Assembly (NCBI GenBank): GCA_028287235.1 | Contig: JAQBQB010000026.1 | Location: forward strand, 310,001-374,000 | Source of the DNA: Gemmatimonadota bacterium | GTDB lineage: Bacteria; Gemmatimonadota; Gemmatimonadetes; Gemmatimonadales; Gemmatimonadaceae | Direction of reading: 5' to 3' | Length of the DNA: 64,000 bases | Part shown: positions 1 through 8,619 of the stretch, piece by piece | How positions within the stretch are numbered: the stretch's first letter is position 1 | Layout: each line of letters begins with the position of its first letter | Translations under genes and position numbers: made by a program | Notes under the pieces: generated by a model | The model's database searches: none | Seen by the model: the letters and a program-made list of their open reading frames with translations, nothing else | What the model was told of the DNA's origin: nothing

Positions 1-518
1 TGCTCAGCCAGCGCATTCGCTCGCGCAGCGCCGCGTCGCGCGACAAGCAGCTCGCCAGCGTGTGGGGCACGAACGCGGTGGTCGCGGTCGCGCTCGGCAT
101 CGCGATGTGGCTGTTCGGCTGGTCCACGGTGCTGCTCGTCTATCTCTTCTCGTTTTATCTCGCTGCGATGGCCGGCGTGTGGCTCTTCTACGTGCAGCAT
201 CAGTTCGAGGATGCGTACTGGGAGGAGCATGGCGAATGGGATTACGTCACTGCCTGTCTGCAGGGCAGCTCGCACCTGAAGCTGTCGGCGCCGTTCCGCT
301 GGTTCACCGGCAACATCGGCCTGCATCACGTGCATCACCTCGCGCCGCGCATCCCGAACTTCCGGTTGCAGCGCTGCCACGACGAGAACCCGCTCTTTCA
401 GCAGGCGCCGGTGGTGACGCCGCTGTCCGGCCTGTCGGCGCTGCGCCTGGCGCTCTGGGATGAAGAGCAGCGCCGCCTCGTCCGGTTCTGCGACGTGAAG
501 GACCGTTTGAGCGCCTGA
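1..518 (+). CDS. fatty acid desaturase, C-terminal part (5' end outside window)
   Basis: The reading frame is open from the first in-frame codon at position 3, so the start lies upstream; 171 residues are visible. This is the C-terminal part of a membrane di-iron fatty-acid desaturase. After a hydrophobic pair (about residues 25-60) comes QHQFEDAYWE, the box-2 region of bacterial DesA/Delta-12-like enzymes. The third histidine box, LHHVHHLAPRIPNFRL, lies about 60 residues later. These boxes normally ligate the iron centre that inserts a double bond into acyl chains at the cytoplasmic membrane. The N-terminal first histidine box cannot be checked. The next gene is convergent. Confidence 0.9.
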   Translation, partial: LSQRIRSRSAASRDKQLASVWGTNAVVAVALGIAMWLFGWSTVLLVYLFSFYLAAMAGVWLFYVQHQFEDAYWEEHGEWDYVTACLQGSSHLKLSAPFRWFTGNIGLHHVHHLAPRIPNFRLQRCHDENPLFQQAPVVTPLSGLSALRLALWDEEQRRLVRFCDVKDRLSA

Positions 519-557
519 CCTTCTCGTCGTCTCGTGCTATTCGTTTTTGAGTGACTG

Positions 558-610
558 ATGGACCTCGACAGCTCACTGGCGGTTCGCCGGCACGGATTGT
601 CGAGGTCCAT
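558..610. repeat. 13-bp perfect inverted repeat between convergent genes
   Basis: The arms atggacctcgaca (558-570) and tgtcgaggtccat (598-610) are exact reverse complements separated by 27 nt. There is no T-tract on either side, so it is not a textbook intrinsic terminator. It lies between the convergent ends of the desaturase and the sigma-54-type regulator. It could be a long-loop RNA hairpin, a protein-binding site or a mobile-element footprint. Confidence 0.75.
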
Positions 611-646
611 GAACTCACGGCGCACAAGAAGATCTGCTACATCAGG

Positions 647-1999
<1,353 letters not shown>

Positions 2000-2377
2000 T
2001 CACTCAGGTTCGCATGCGTGTCCACGTGAAGCCTGCACGCCTCGCATGAGTTCCCGTGTGACGCAGCACACAGTGCGCGCACAGTGCGCGCACGGTGCAC
2101 TCAGTGCCGCACGCTCGAGCGCGGTGTAGCGAAACGCGGCGCCGTCGTAGCACAACGCGACAGCACGCAACGTACGGTCCCGGCCGCGTGCAACGCAGCG
2201 TGTGCCGCGCATGTGCCGCGCGCGATGCGGAGATCGTTGGCACCACGCCGCTTGCCACGCTGCGCTCGCTGCGCGGCGCGTGTGTGATCGGCGGCACACA
2301 ATCGCGGCGCGGGTACTGCACGCCTTATCAACGATTGCTCAATCGAGCACCAACGTCTTTGAACCGGAGGAAGCAGC
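2000..2377. other. 378-nt divergent intergenic region
   Basis: No convincing gene. The left half is rich in TGTGC/GCACA words, including an 11-bp tandem repeat at 2069-2100 and a second direct repeat tgtgccgcgc near 2199-2220. The region must carry the promoters of the divergent regulator and lipoprotein genes. A TGGCAC...TTGC pair near 2235 has the wrong spacing for a sigma-54 promoter. Confidence 0.6.
2069..2100. repeat. 11-bp tandem repeat cacagtgcgcg, 2 copies plus a diverged third
   Basis: Copies at 2069-2079 and 2080-2090 are identical; the third (2091-2100, cacggtgcac) is diverged. The 11-nt period is about one helical turn, which suits cooperative protein binding upstream of one or both divergent genes, though no binder can be named. 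Confidence 0.6.
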
Positions 2378-3151
2378 ATGCAGGAGATCGCGAACTTCTC
2401 GAAGCACACCACTCGGCGTCCCGCCGCGATCGTGACGGCGATCGTGGGCCTGGCCTTCATATCAGCGTGTTCGTCCGATTCAGTCGGTGTCGGCGGAAGC
2501 ACGCAGAGCCAGCTCTCGTTCAGCACGAGCGGCACGTCGTCGTCCAATGCGGTGTCGGCCGCGCTGGTTCCGGTGACGGTCGGCGCGCACACGCTCGACC
2601 TCGCCCAGGTCACGCTCACCATCGATCGCGCCGAGCTGAAACGTGCGCACACCGACGCGTGCGCCGGTGACAATGACGAAAATGACGATCACCCGGGCAA
2701 CTTGGGCAACTCGGGGAACACGGGCAATTGCGCCGAAGTGAAGATCGGTCCCACGACTGTCGATCTCCCGCTCACGCCTGGCGTCGTCAGCATTCCGGCG
2801 AACACGATTCCCGCCGGCACCTTCCGCCAGCTCGAGCTGAGCGTCTCGCAGGTGCGCCTCAAGGGCACGTTCGACGGCACGGCGTTCGACGTGTCGCTCC
2901 CGGTGCGCGTGCGGCAGGAAGTGGAGTTCGCCACTCCGATCGTCGTGACCGACAGTGCGCCCGCGTCGGTGACGGTCAACGTTCCCGTGGCCGGTTGGCT
3001 AGTGAACGCCGACGGATCGCTCGTCGACCCGAGCAAGATCCTCACGACGCCGTCGCTCATGGCGGCGGTGAAAGCCCGCATCGCCGCGTCGTTCCGCGCG
3101 TTCGAGGACCGCGACCACGACGGCAAGGACGACCACGGCGGACGCAACTGA
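2378..3151 (+). CDS. DUF4382-like lipoprotein
   Basis: 257 residues. The start is supported by GGAGG at 2366-2370, 7 nt before ATG. The N-terminus has a basic stretch, a hydrophobic run and an FISAC lipobox, so the mature protein should be lipid-anchored in the envelope. The body is beta-rich (VTVGAHTLDLAQVTLTIDRAEL, then RQLELSVSQVRLKGTFDG), a pattern resembling DUF4382 domains, whose function is unknown. An Asp/Asn-rich insert (DNDENDDHPG) and the acidic tail FEDRDHDGKDDHGG could bind divalent metal, but this is only suggestive. It stands alone and is followed by a strong terminator. Confidence 0.75.
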   Translation: MQEIANFSKHTTRRPAAIVTAIVGLAFISACSSDSVGVGGSTQSQLSFSTSGTSSSNAVSAALVPVTVGAHTLDLAQVTLTIDRAELKRAHTDACAGDNDENDDHPGNLGNSGNTGNCAEVKIGPTTVDLPLTPGVVSIPANTIPAGTFRQLELSVSQVRLKGTFDGTAFDVSLPVRVRQEVEFATPIVVTDSAPASVTVNVPVAGWLVNADGSLVDPSKILTTPSLMAAVKARIAASFRAFEDRDHDGKDDHGGRN

Positions 3152-3174
3152 TCGTTCTCGCAGTTCGCATCGAG

Positions 3175-3213
3175 CGACCCCGTCCCTAACCCGGGACGGG
3201 GTCGTCTTGTTCT
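3175..3213 (+). terminator. intrinsic terminator after DUF4382-like gene
   Basis: A 12-bp perfect GC-rich stem, cgaccccgtccc (3175-3186) with gggacggggtcg (3193-3204), a 6-nt loop, then tcttgttct. It lies 24 nt after the stop codon. Confidence 0.88.
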
Positions 3214-3382
3214 GCGGACAACAAACGTTTCAACGCGGCGGCGTCCCTGACCGTAACTGCTTGTGGTAGAGCGTGTTGCGCGATGTGCCGAATCGGGCAC
3301 GCCACACGCATATACCCGCGGTGGGGACGACGCTCCCAGGGTGCACCGCACTTCAAGTGTCTTGGCCGATGAGGGCTGACTA

Positions 3383-3919
3383 ATGACCGACGAAAAGAAG
3401 ATCCACGACGATTGCGAGCAGCACGACTGCTTCGTTCCGACCAGCCGCCGCCGCTTTTTGCGCGACAGCTTCCTCGGCGTAGCCGGTGCGCTCATCGCCG
3501 TGGGCATGAGCAAGAGCGACGCGTTCGCGATGCCGATGGCGTTCACCGAAGCAACTCGTTCCTCCGGAGCGACGCACAGCTACACGGTACCGGCCGCCGA
3601 CGGCGCGCAAATCGACAAGGACAACGAGGTCATCCTCGTGCGCTGGCAGAACGCCATCTACGCGTTCAGCCTCTCCTGTCCGCACCAGAACACCGCGCTC
3701 AGGTGGGACGACCGCGACCACACCTTCCAGTGCCCGAAGCACCACTCGAAGTTCACGGCGGCGGGTGCCTACATCGCCGACAGCGGCCGCGCGACGCGCA
3801 ACATGGATCGCCTCGCCATTCGGCGCGACGGCGCCGGCGTCACCGTCGACGTCGACAAGCTCTACCAGGAAGACACCGACGGACCGCAGTGGGCCTCGGC
3901 GGTGGTGAAGCTCAGCTAA
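3383..3919 (+). CDS. exported Rieske [2Fe-2S] protein
   Basis: 178 residues. The N-terminus carries a Tat-type signal (SRRRFLRDSF followed by a hydrophobic stretch to AFA at about 49), as expected for a cofactor protein folded before export. The cluster motif is intact: C99-P-H101 and, 16 residues on, C117-P-K-H120, giving the two Cys and two His ligands. No quinol-oxidase cytochrome b or oxygenase partner is adjacent, so it is probably a stand-alone periplasmic electron carrier rather than a bc1 subunit. The last 8 bases overlap the end of the convergent YeiH gene. Confidence 0.92.
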   Translation: MTDEKKIHDDCEQHDCFVPTSRRRFLRDSFLGVAGALIAVGMSKSDAFAMPMAFTEATRSSGATHSYTVPAADGAQIDKDNEVILVRWQNAIYAFSLSCPHQNTALRWDDRDHTFQCPKHHSKFTAAGAYIADSGRATRNMDRLAIRRDGAGVTVDVDKLYQEDTDGPQWASAVVKLS

Positions 3920-4937
3920 GGCCGAGCGTTCGAATCAGCGCGATCGCGAGCGCGATCAACACGCACAGCGATCCGCTGACCGCGAGCACCACGCGGGCGC
4001 CGACGTCGCGCACCGACCGCACGTCCACGCCGAGTCCCAGCGCGGCCATCGCGCCGATCGTCAGCCAGGTGGCGGTCACCTTCGCGGCGGCCGAGGCGGC
4101 GTCGGGGATCAGGCCCGCCGAGCGCAGGATGGCCAGCGCCACGAAGCCGAGCACGAACCAAGGCACGATCCGCTTGAACGACAGCGTCTCCGCCGACGCG
4201 CGATGCGCGCGTAGCGCGAAGAAGATCACCACGGGGCCGAGCATCAGCACGCGCGCGAGCTTGACCACCGTCGCCACCTGACCGCTCAACGTGCTCACGG
4301 CGAAGGCCGCCGCGAGCACCTGCGGCACCGAGTACACGGTGAGTCCCGCCAACACGCCGTACTGGTAGTGCGAGAGCGCGAGCGGCGCGATGAGCAGCGG
4401 GAGACAGAGCACGACCACCACGCCCAGCACCGCCGTCAGCGCGATCGACGCCGCGACGTCTTCCTTGTCGGCGCCGATCACCGGCGCCACGGCGGCGATC
4501 GCGGAGTTTCCGCAGATCGCGTTTCCGCAGGCGACGAGAATCGCGAGCTTGGGTGACAGGCCGGCGAGTCGTCCGATCAATACGCCAATGGGCAGCGCGA
4601 TGCAGACGAGCAGCACGATGCCCAGCGCGAGCGCCGGACCGGAAGCGAACAGGCGGGGCACGTCCATCGTGGCGCCGAGGAGGCAGACCGCGAGCTCGAG
4701 GACGTCCTTTGCGACGAACCGCACGCCCGGCTCGGTGGTCGGAGACGTGCCGCGGACGGTGCGCACGAGCATGCCGATGAGAATCGCCAGCACGAGCGCC
4801 TCGACGATCGCTCGGCCGAGCAGGCGCTCCTCGATCCATCCGGCCGCGACGGCGACGGCCGAGACGAGGATCGAGGCAATGATCCCAGGAACGAGCGCGG
4901 ACCATCTGTTGGGCGTGGGCGAGCTGGAAGTCGACAC
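3912..4937 (-). CDS. YeiH-family putative sulfate/anion exporter
   Basis: 341 residues with about ten hydrophobic segments. The family signature is clear: KDVLELAVCLLGATMD, ACGNAICGNSAIAAVAPVI and the C-terminal GLGVDVRSVRDVG block match YeiH/UPF0324 proteins, long annotated as putative sulfate exporters although the substrate is poorly established. The start is GTG at 4937. The divergent neighbour is a LysR regulator, the same arrangement as yeiH-yeiE in enterobacteria, which suggests that regulator controls it. Confidence 0.9.
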   Translation of the reverse strand: MSTSSSPTPNRWSALVPGIIASILVSAVAVAAGWIEERLLGRAIVEALVLAILIGMLVRTVRGTSPTTEPGVRFVAKDVLELAVCLLGATMDVPRLFASGPALALGIVLLVCIALPIGVLIGRLAGLSPKLAILVACGNAICGNSAIAAVAPVIGADKEDVAASIALTAVLGVVVVLCLPLLIAPLALSHYQYGVLAGLTVYSVPQVLAAAFAVSTLSGQVATVVKLARVLMLGPVVIFFALRAHRASAETLSFKRIVPWFVLGFVALAILRSAGLIPDAASAAAKVTATWLTIGAMAALGLGVDVRSVRDVGARVVLAVSGSLCVLIALAIALIRTLGLS

Positions 4938-4959
4938 GCCGGATCGTACCTAGTGCGCC

Positions 4960-5002
4960 TATAATGAAGCCAGTACATTGTTTTCATAGTTCAATAACTA
5001 TG
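4960..5002. promoter_or_regulatory. TATAAT -10 box and 18-nt palindrome between YeiH and LysR genes
   Basis: A perfect TATAAT lies at 4960-4965. At 4985-5002 catagtt and aactatg form a perfect 7-bp dyad around caat, 5 nt before the LysR start codon. LysR regulators typically bind AT-rich interrupted dyads between divergent genes, so this is the likely auto- and cross-regulatory operator. The half-site spacing is T-N12-A rather than the canonical T-N11-A. Confidence 0.65.
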
Positions 5003-5006
5003 AGTA

Positions 5007-5933
5007 ATGGCCATCAATCTTCATCACCTCCGCCTTTTCGCCGCCGTCGCCGAGCATGGGAGCTTTACCAAGGCGGCCGGTTCGCTGAACCTCAGCCAGC
5101 CGGCGATCTCCAAGTCGCTCAACGAGTTAGAGCGTCAGTTGAACATCGGACTAATTGACCGAACAGGTAAATCAGTCAAATTGACTGATGCTGGCAGGAC
5201 GCTGTACGCCAGAGCGCGAGAGCTCTTTGGCGTCGAACGGACGGCAGAACAGGAGCTGCGGGAGCTCCGAGGGCTCAAGCGCGGCTTGCTGCGCATCGCC
5301 GCCAGCACGACGATCGCCACGTACATGCTGCCCGCCGTCCTCGGCCGCTTCCATCTCCGTCACCCGAAAGTCCGGATCCAGACCACGAGCGCGAACACCC
5401 GCTCCGTGTTGCGCATGCTCCTGGAATTCCGCGTCGATGTGGCGCTCGTCGAGGGGCCGGTGTCGCACCCGCGGGTGGACGTCCGCCCTTGGCGCGAGGA
5501 TGAGCTGGTCGTGATCGCACCGCCCGACCACGAGCTCCTCGGCCGCCGCTCTGTGGACGTCCACACCGTTGCCGCGCACTCCTTTCTAGTGCGCGAGCCG
5601 GGGTCCGGCACTCGCGAGGTGAGTCGCCGCGCGCTCGCCCTGCACGGCGTGCGGCTCGCCAACACGATGCGCGTGGGGGGCACCGAGGCGATCAAGCAGG
5701 GTGTGGCCGCTGGGCTCGGCCTCGCGATCGTGTCGCGCGCCGCTGCAACCGATCAGCTCGCGCTGGGTAAGATTGCGATCCTCCCGGTCGAGGGACTCGA
5801 GATTCGCCGTACCCTGGCCCAGATCACGCTTCGGGGGCGCGCGTCCACGGCATCGGCTCGCGAGCTGGAACTGTTGCTCGAGCATGGCGAGGCGCTCCAC
5901 TCGGGCGACGCCTCGGGCGCAGCCGGGGAGTAA
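5007..5933 (+). CDS. LysR-family transcriptional regulator (YeiE-like)
   Basis: 308 residues. The winged HTH is at 1-60 (HHLRLFAAVAEHGSFTKAAG, then LSQPAISKSLNELE). The effector domain covers about 90-295 and includes the hinge sequence KRGLLRIAASTTIATYMLPA, typical of the CysB/CysR/YeiE clade with periplasmic-binding-protein fold. It is divergently paired with the YeiH exporter and probably senses a small sulfur-containing or related anion; that ligand is inferred from the clade and context only. Confidence 0.93.
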   Translation: MAINLHHLRLFAAVAEHGSFTKAAGSLNLSQPAISKSLNELERQLNIGLIDRTGKSVKLTDAGRTLYARARELFGVERTAEQELRELRGLKRGLLRIAASTTIATYMLPAVLGRFHLRHPKVRIQTTSANTRSVLRMLLEFRVDVALVEGPVSHPRVDVRPWREDELVVIAPPDHELLGRRSVDVHTVAAHSFLVREPGSGTREVSRRALALHGVRLANTMRVGGTEAIKQGVAAGLGLAIVSRAAATDQLALGKIAILPVEGLEIRRTLAQITLRGRASTASARELELLLEHGEALHSGDASGAAGE

Positions 5934-5939
5934 TATCGC

Positions 5940-5970
5940 GCCCAGCCTAGATTGCTCGTAATGGCTGGGC
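5940..5970 (+). other. 8-bp stem-loop after LysR gene
   Basis: gcccagcc (5940-5947) pairs perfectly with ggctgggc (5963-5970) across a 15-nt loop. No T-tract follows, so it may stabilise the mRNA end or contribute to weak termination. It sits 25 nt before the next start codon. Confidence 0.45.
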
Positions 5971-5995
5971 CAATGAAACGTGTCAGAGGACCATC

Positions 5996-7354
5996 ATGCG
6001 CACTACTGCTCGCTTCGCTTCGTTCGCGCTCTTGACCGTCGTCGCCGTCGCCGTCGCCGCTGGCTGTCACAGCGCGCCGCCGCCGCCACCGCCGGTCATC
6101 GTGCCGCTGACCGACTCGGCGTCCGCGGCGCTTGCGTGGGTGCAGTCCCACGCCGCGCCGTTGGCCGTGGGCGACTCGATACCCAACGCCGCCGAGCGTT
6201 CCCAGCTCACGAGCTTCGCGGGCGACGCGCGCGTGATCGGCATCAGCGAGCTCACGGAAGGCACGCACGAGTTTCCCGCGGCGGTTGGGCGCATCCTCTT
6301 CGCGCTCGCTGACTCGGCGAACGTTCGCGCGCTGGCGATTCAAGCGCCGATGGCGGAAACGATGGAAGTCGACCGCTACGTCCGCACCGGGGTCGGCGAC
6401 CCGCGACGATCGCTTCGCACCCTCGCGTCGTGGCGATGGGAGACGCCGGAGATGCTGGCGCTCGTCAATGCCATTCGTGCGTGGAATCGCACGCATGACG
6501 CGACCAAGCAGATCGGATTCTACGGCTTCGAGATCCCGACGGCGACGCATGCCGTAGACGTGGTGAACGCGCTTCCGGATTCCATCGCCGGCACGCCGCT
6601 CAAGAGTTGGTTCCGGCGTGAATACCCGTGCGTCCTCCGCGACGAAGCGGCGCGCTTCGGCAACGGCGGCCGCGCGTCGGACAGCACGTTCTGGCGCGCG
6701 TGCGGCACCGTCGCGAACGCCGCCGTGGACAGCATCGTCGCGCTTCGCGCGCGTCTGTCGCCGGCGCGTTCGGCGCAGGTCGCGTTCGTCGAGCAGATGG
6801 CGCGGCTCGTTCAGCATCACGTCACCACGGGTCTGCGCTACCTACCGCGGCAGGAGGTCGTCGCCGACCACGTGATGTATCTCGCGGACATGCTCGGTCC
6901 GAACGCGAAGCTGTTCGCGTGGGGGGGCGACGTCGAGATGGGCCGGCTGACCCTGGACAAGACCACCGTGCAGACGGGCCAGGTGCTTGGCCAGCGGCTT
7001 GGCTCGCGCTTCCGGACACTCGCGTTTTTATTCGGCGACGGCGCCGTGCGCGCGCGCATGGGAACATTCGGACGCAACGGTGAGCCCAGCGACCTTACGA
7101 CGGTCACGGTGTTGCCGCCCACGGCAGGCATGTACGAAGACGTGCTGTCGCGTGCGCCCATCGCCGCCTACTGGCTCGACATGCGTGCGCTGCCGAACGA
7201 CATCGCGGGCGCGTGGCTGCGCGGGCCGCACCCGGCGCGGCTGATCACGGAGCTATACGTGCCGGCGAGTGCGCAGTTGTTCGAGACGCCGTTGGAGTTT
7301 CCGAAGTTTTTCGACGGGGCCATCTTCATCAAGCACGTTACGGCGCCACGATAG
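5996..7354 (+). CDS. erythromycin esterase family lipoprotein
   Basis: 452 residues with RBS AGAGGA 5 nt before ATG. A lipoprotein signal ends at VAAGC (about residue 22), followed by a proline run. The core matches the EreA/EreB fold: ISELTEGTHEF (the conserved Glu and His of the active-site first motif), RYVRTGVGDPRRSLRTL, WRWETPEMLALVNAIRAWN and the FYGFEIPT segment. Macrolide hydrolysis is proven for only part of this family; envelope location and distance from resistance genes leave the substrate open. The 3' end overlaps the convergent MFS gene by 17 nt. Confidence 0.87.
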   Translation: MRTTARFASFALLTVVAVAVAAGCHSAPPPPPPVIVPLTDSASAALAWVQSHAAPLAVGDSIPNAAERSQLTSFAGDARVIGISELTEGTHEFPAAVGRILFALADSANVRALAIQAPMAETMEVDRYVRTGVGDPRRSLRTLASWRWETPEMLALVNAIRAWNRTHDATKQIGFYGFEIPTATHAVDVVNALPDSIAGTPLKSWFRREYPCVLRDEAARFGNGGRASDSTFWRACGTVANAAVDSIVALRARLSPARSAQVAFVEQMARLVQHHVTTGLRYLPRQEVVADHVMYLADMLGPNAKLFAWGGDVEMGRLTLDKTTVQTGQVLGQRLGSRFRTLAFLFGDGAVRARMGTFGRNGEPSDLTTVTVLPPTAGMYEDVLSRAPIAAYWLDMRALPNDIAGAWLRGPHPARLITELYVPASAQLFETPLEFPKFFDGAIFIKHVTAPR

Positions 7355-8594
7355 GAATGATGCCGCGTTCGATGTAGATGGGCCGCACCAAGGCCCGCAA
7401 CATCGGCAGCTTGCGCGCGAACCACAGGCCGGCGATCACGCACGAGATGCCGCCGAGCAAAATCGTGTGCTGCGGTCCGATCCGATCGGCGAGCACGCCG
7501 CCGAGCAGGCTGCCAATGGGCGCGGTGCCGAGAAAGGCCATCGTATAGAACGCCATGACCCGGCCGCGCAGCCGTTCTTCGACGATCGTCTGCAGGATCG
7601 TGTTCGTCGCCGCCATCTCGACCATCATGCCGCCGCCGACGAACGGCAGAATGAGCAGCGAGACCCAGAGGCTGTGCGACAGAGAAAATACCGTGAGACC
7701 AAGGCCGAAGGTGATCGTCGAGATGACCATCACGCGTCCAAGGCCGACCACGGACATTCGCGACGCGAGGTACAGCGCGCCGGCGAGCGCGCCGAGGCCG
7801 GAGGCGGTCATGAGAAAGCCGAGGGTGTGCGCGCCGCCGTGAAGCACCGTGGCGGCGACGGCGGGCATCAACACGGTGTAGGGCATGCCCATTGTCGCGA
7901 CGAGCGCGAGGAGCAGCAGCGACGACCAGATCGGCGGAAAGCCCATGACGTAGCGGAATCCGTCGCGCAGCTCGTCGATCGCGCGCGAGTTCGGCACCGG
8001 CTTGGCGTCGTGCCTTACATTCATCGCCAGCAGCGACGCGATCACCGCGATGTAGGAGATGGCGTCGAGCAGGAAGCACCACCCTTCGCCGAAGGCGGCG
8101 ATGAGCACGCCCCCGATCGACGGTCCGATGATCCGGCTACCGTTGACCATCGAGGAGTTGAGGGCGATGGCGTTCGGCAGGTGGGCGCGGTCCTCTACCA
8201 TCTCGACGACGAACGATTGGCGGGCCGGCGTGTCGAAGGCGTTGATGATCCCCTGAACTATTTGCAGGGCGAGGATGTAGGCAACGGTGATGGTGCCGGT
8301 GAAGGCGAGAATGGCTAGCGCCAGGGACTGCAGCATCGACAGGAACTGCGTGACCAGCAGGATGCGGTGCCGGTCGCGGCGATCGACGAGGACGCCGGCG
8401 ATGGGCGCGAGAACGAGCGTCGGGATCTGCCCGCAGAAGCCGACGACACCGAGCAGGAGCGCGGATCCGGTGAGGCGGTAGACCAACCAACTCGTGGCGA
8501 TACGCGTAATCCAAGTGCCGATCAGCGAGACACTTTGCCCGCCGAAGAACAGGCGATAGTTCTTTGAGCTGAGGGCGCGAAGCAGGTCGGGCAC
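7338..8594 (-). CDS. MFS transporter (EntS/MFS_3-like exporter)
   Basis: 418 residues, twelve predicted membrane helices. The N-terminus NYRLFFGGQSVSLIGTWI and the loop AGVLVDRRDRHRILLVTQ are typical of MFS_3 exporters related to EntS. FDTPARQSFVVEMV is a second family signature. The start is GTG, only 25 nt from the divergent RND permease, so each promoter must extend into the other gene or be very compact. The substrate is unknown; drugs or siderophores are the usual cargo of relatives. Confidence 0.9.
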   Translation of the reverse strand: MPDLLRALSSKNYRLFFGGQSVSLIGTWITRIATSWLVYRLTGSALLLGVVGFCGQIPTLVLAPIAGVLVDRRDRHRILLVTQFLSMLQSLALAILAFTGTITVAYILALQIVQGIINAFDTPARQSFVVEMVEDRAHLPNAIALNSSMVNGSRIIGPSIGGVLIAAFGEGWCFLLDAISYIAVIASLLAMNVRHDAKPVPNSRAIDELRDGFRYVMGFPPIWSSLLLLALVATMGMPYTVLMPAVAATVLHGGAHTLGFLMTASGLGALAGALYLASRMSVVGLGRVMVISTITFGLGLTVFSLSHSLWVSLLILPFVGGGMMVEMAATNTILQTIVEERLRGRVMAFYTMAFLGTAPIGSLLGGVLADRIGPQHTILLGGISCVIAGLWFARKLPMLRALVRPIYIERGIIPIVAP

Positions 8595-8619
8595 TTATGT
8601 TGCGGCAGAGGAAGACAAA

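Noticed and set aside
2233-2256. Sigma-54-like promoter (TTGGCAC...TTGC) before the DUF4382-like gene
   Set aside because: GG and GC elements are separated by 13 nt instead of 10, so it does not fit a -24/-12 promoter.
5996-7354. Calling the esterase a macrolide-resistance gene
   Set aside because: Only the family fold is supported; lipoprotein location and context do not show macrolide activity.
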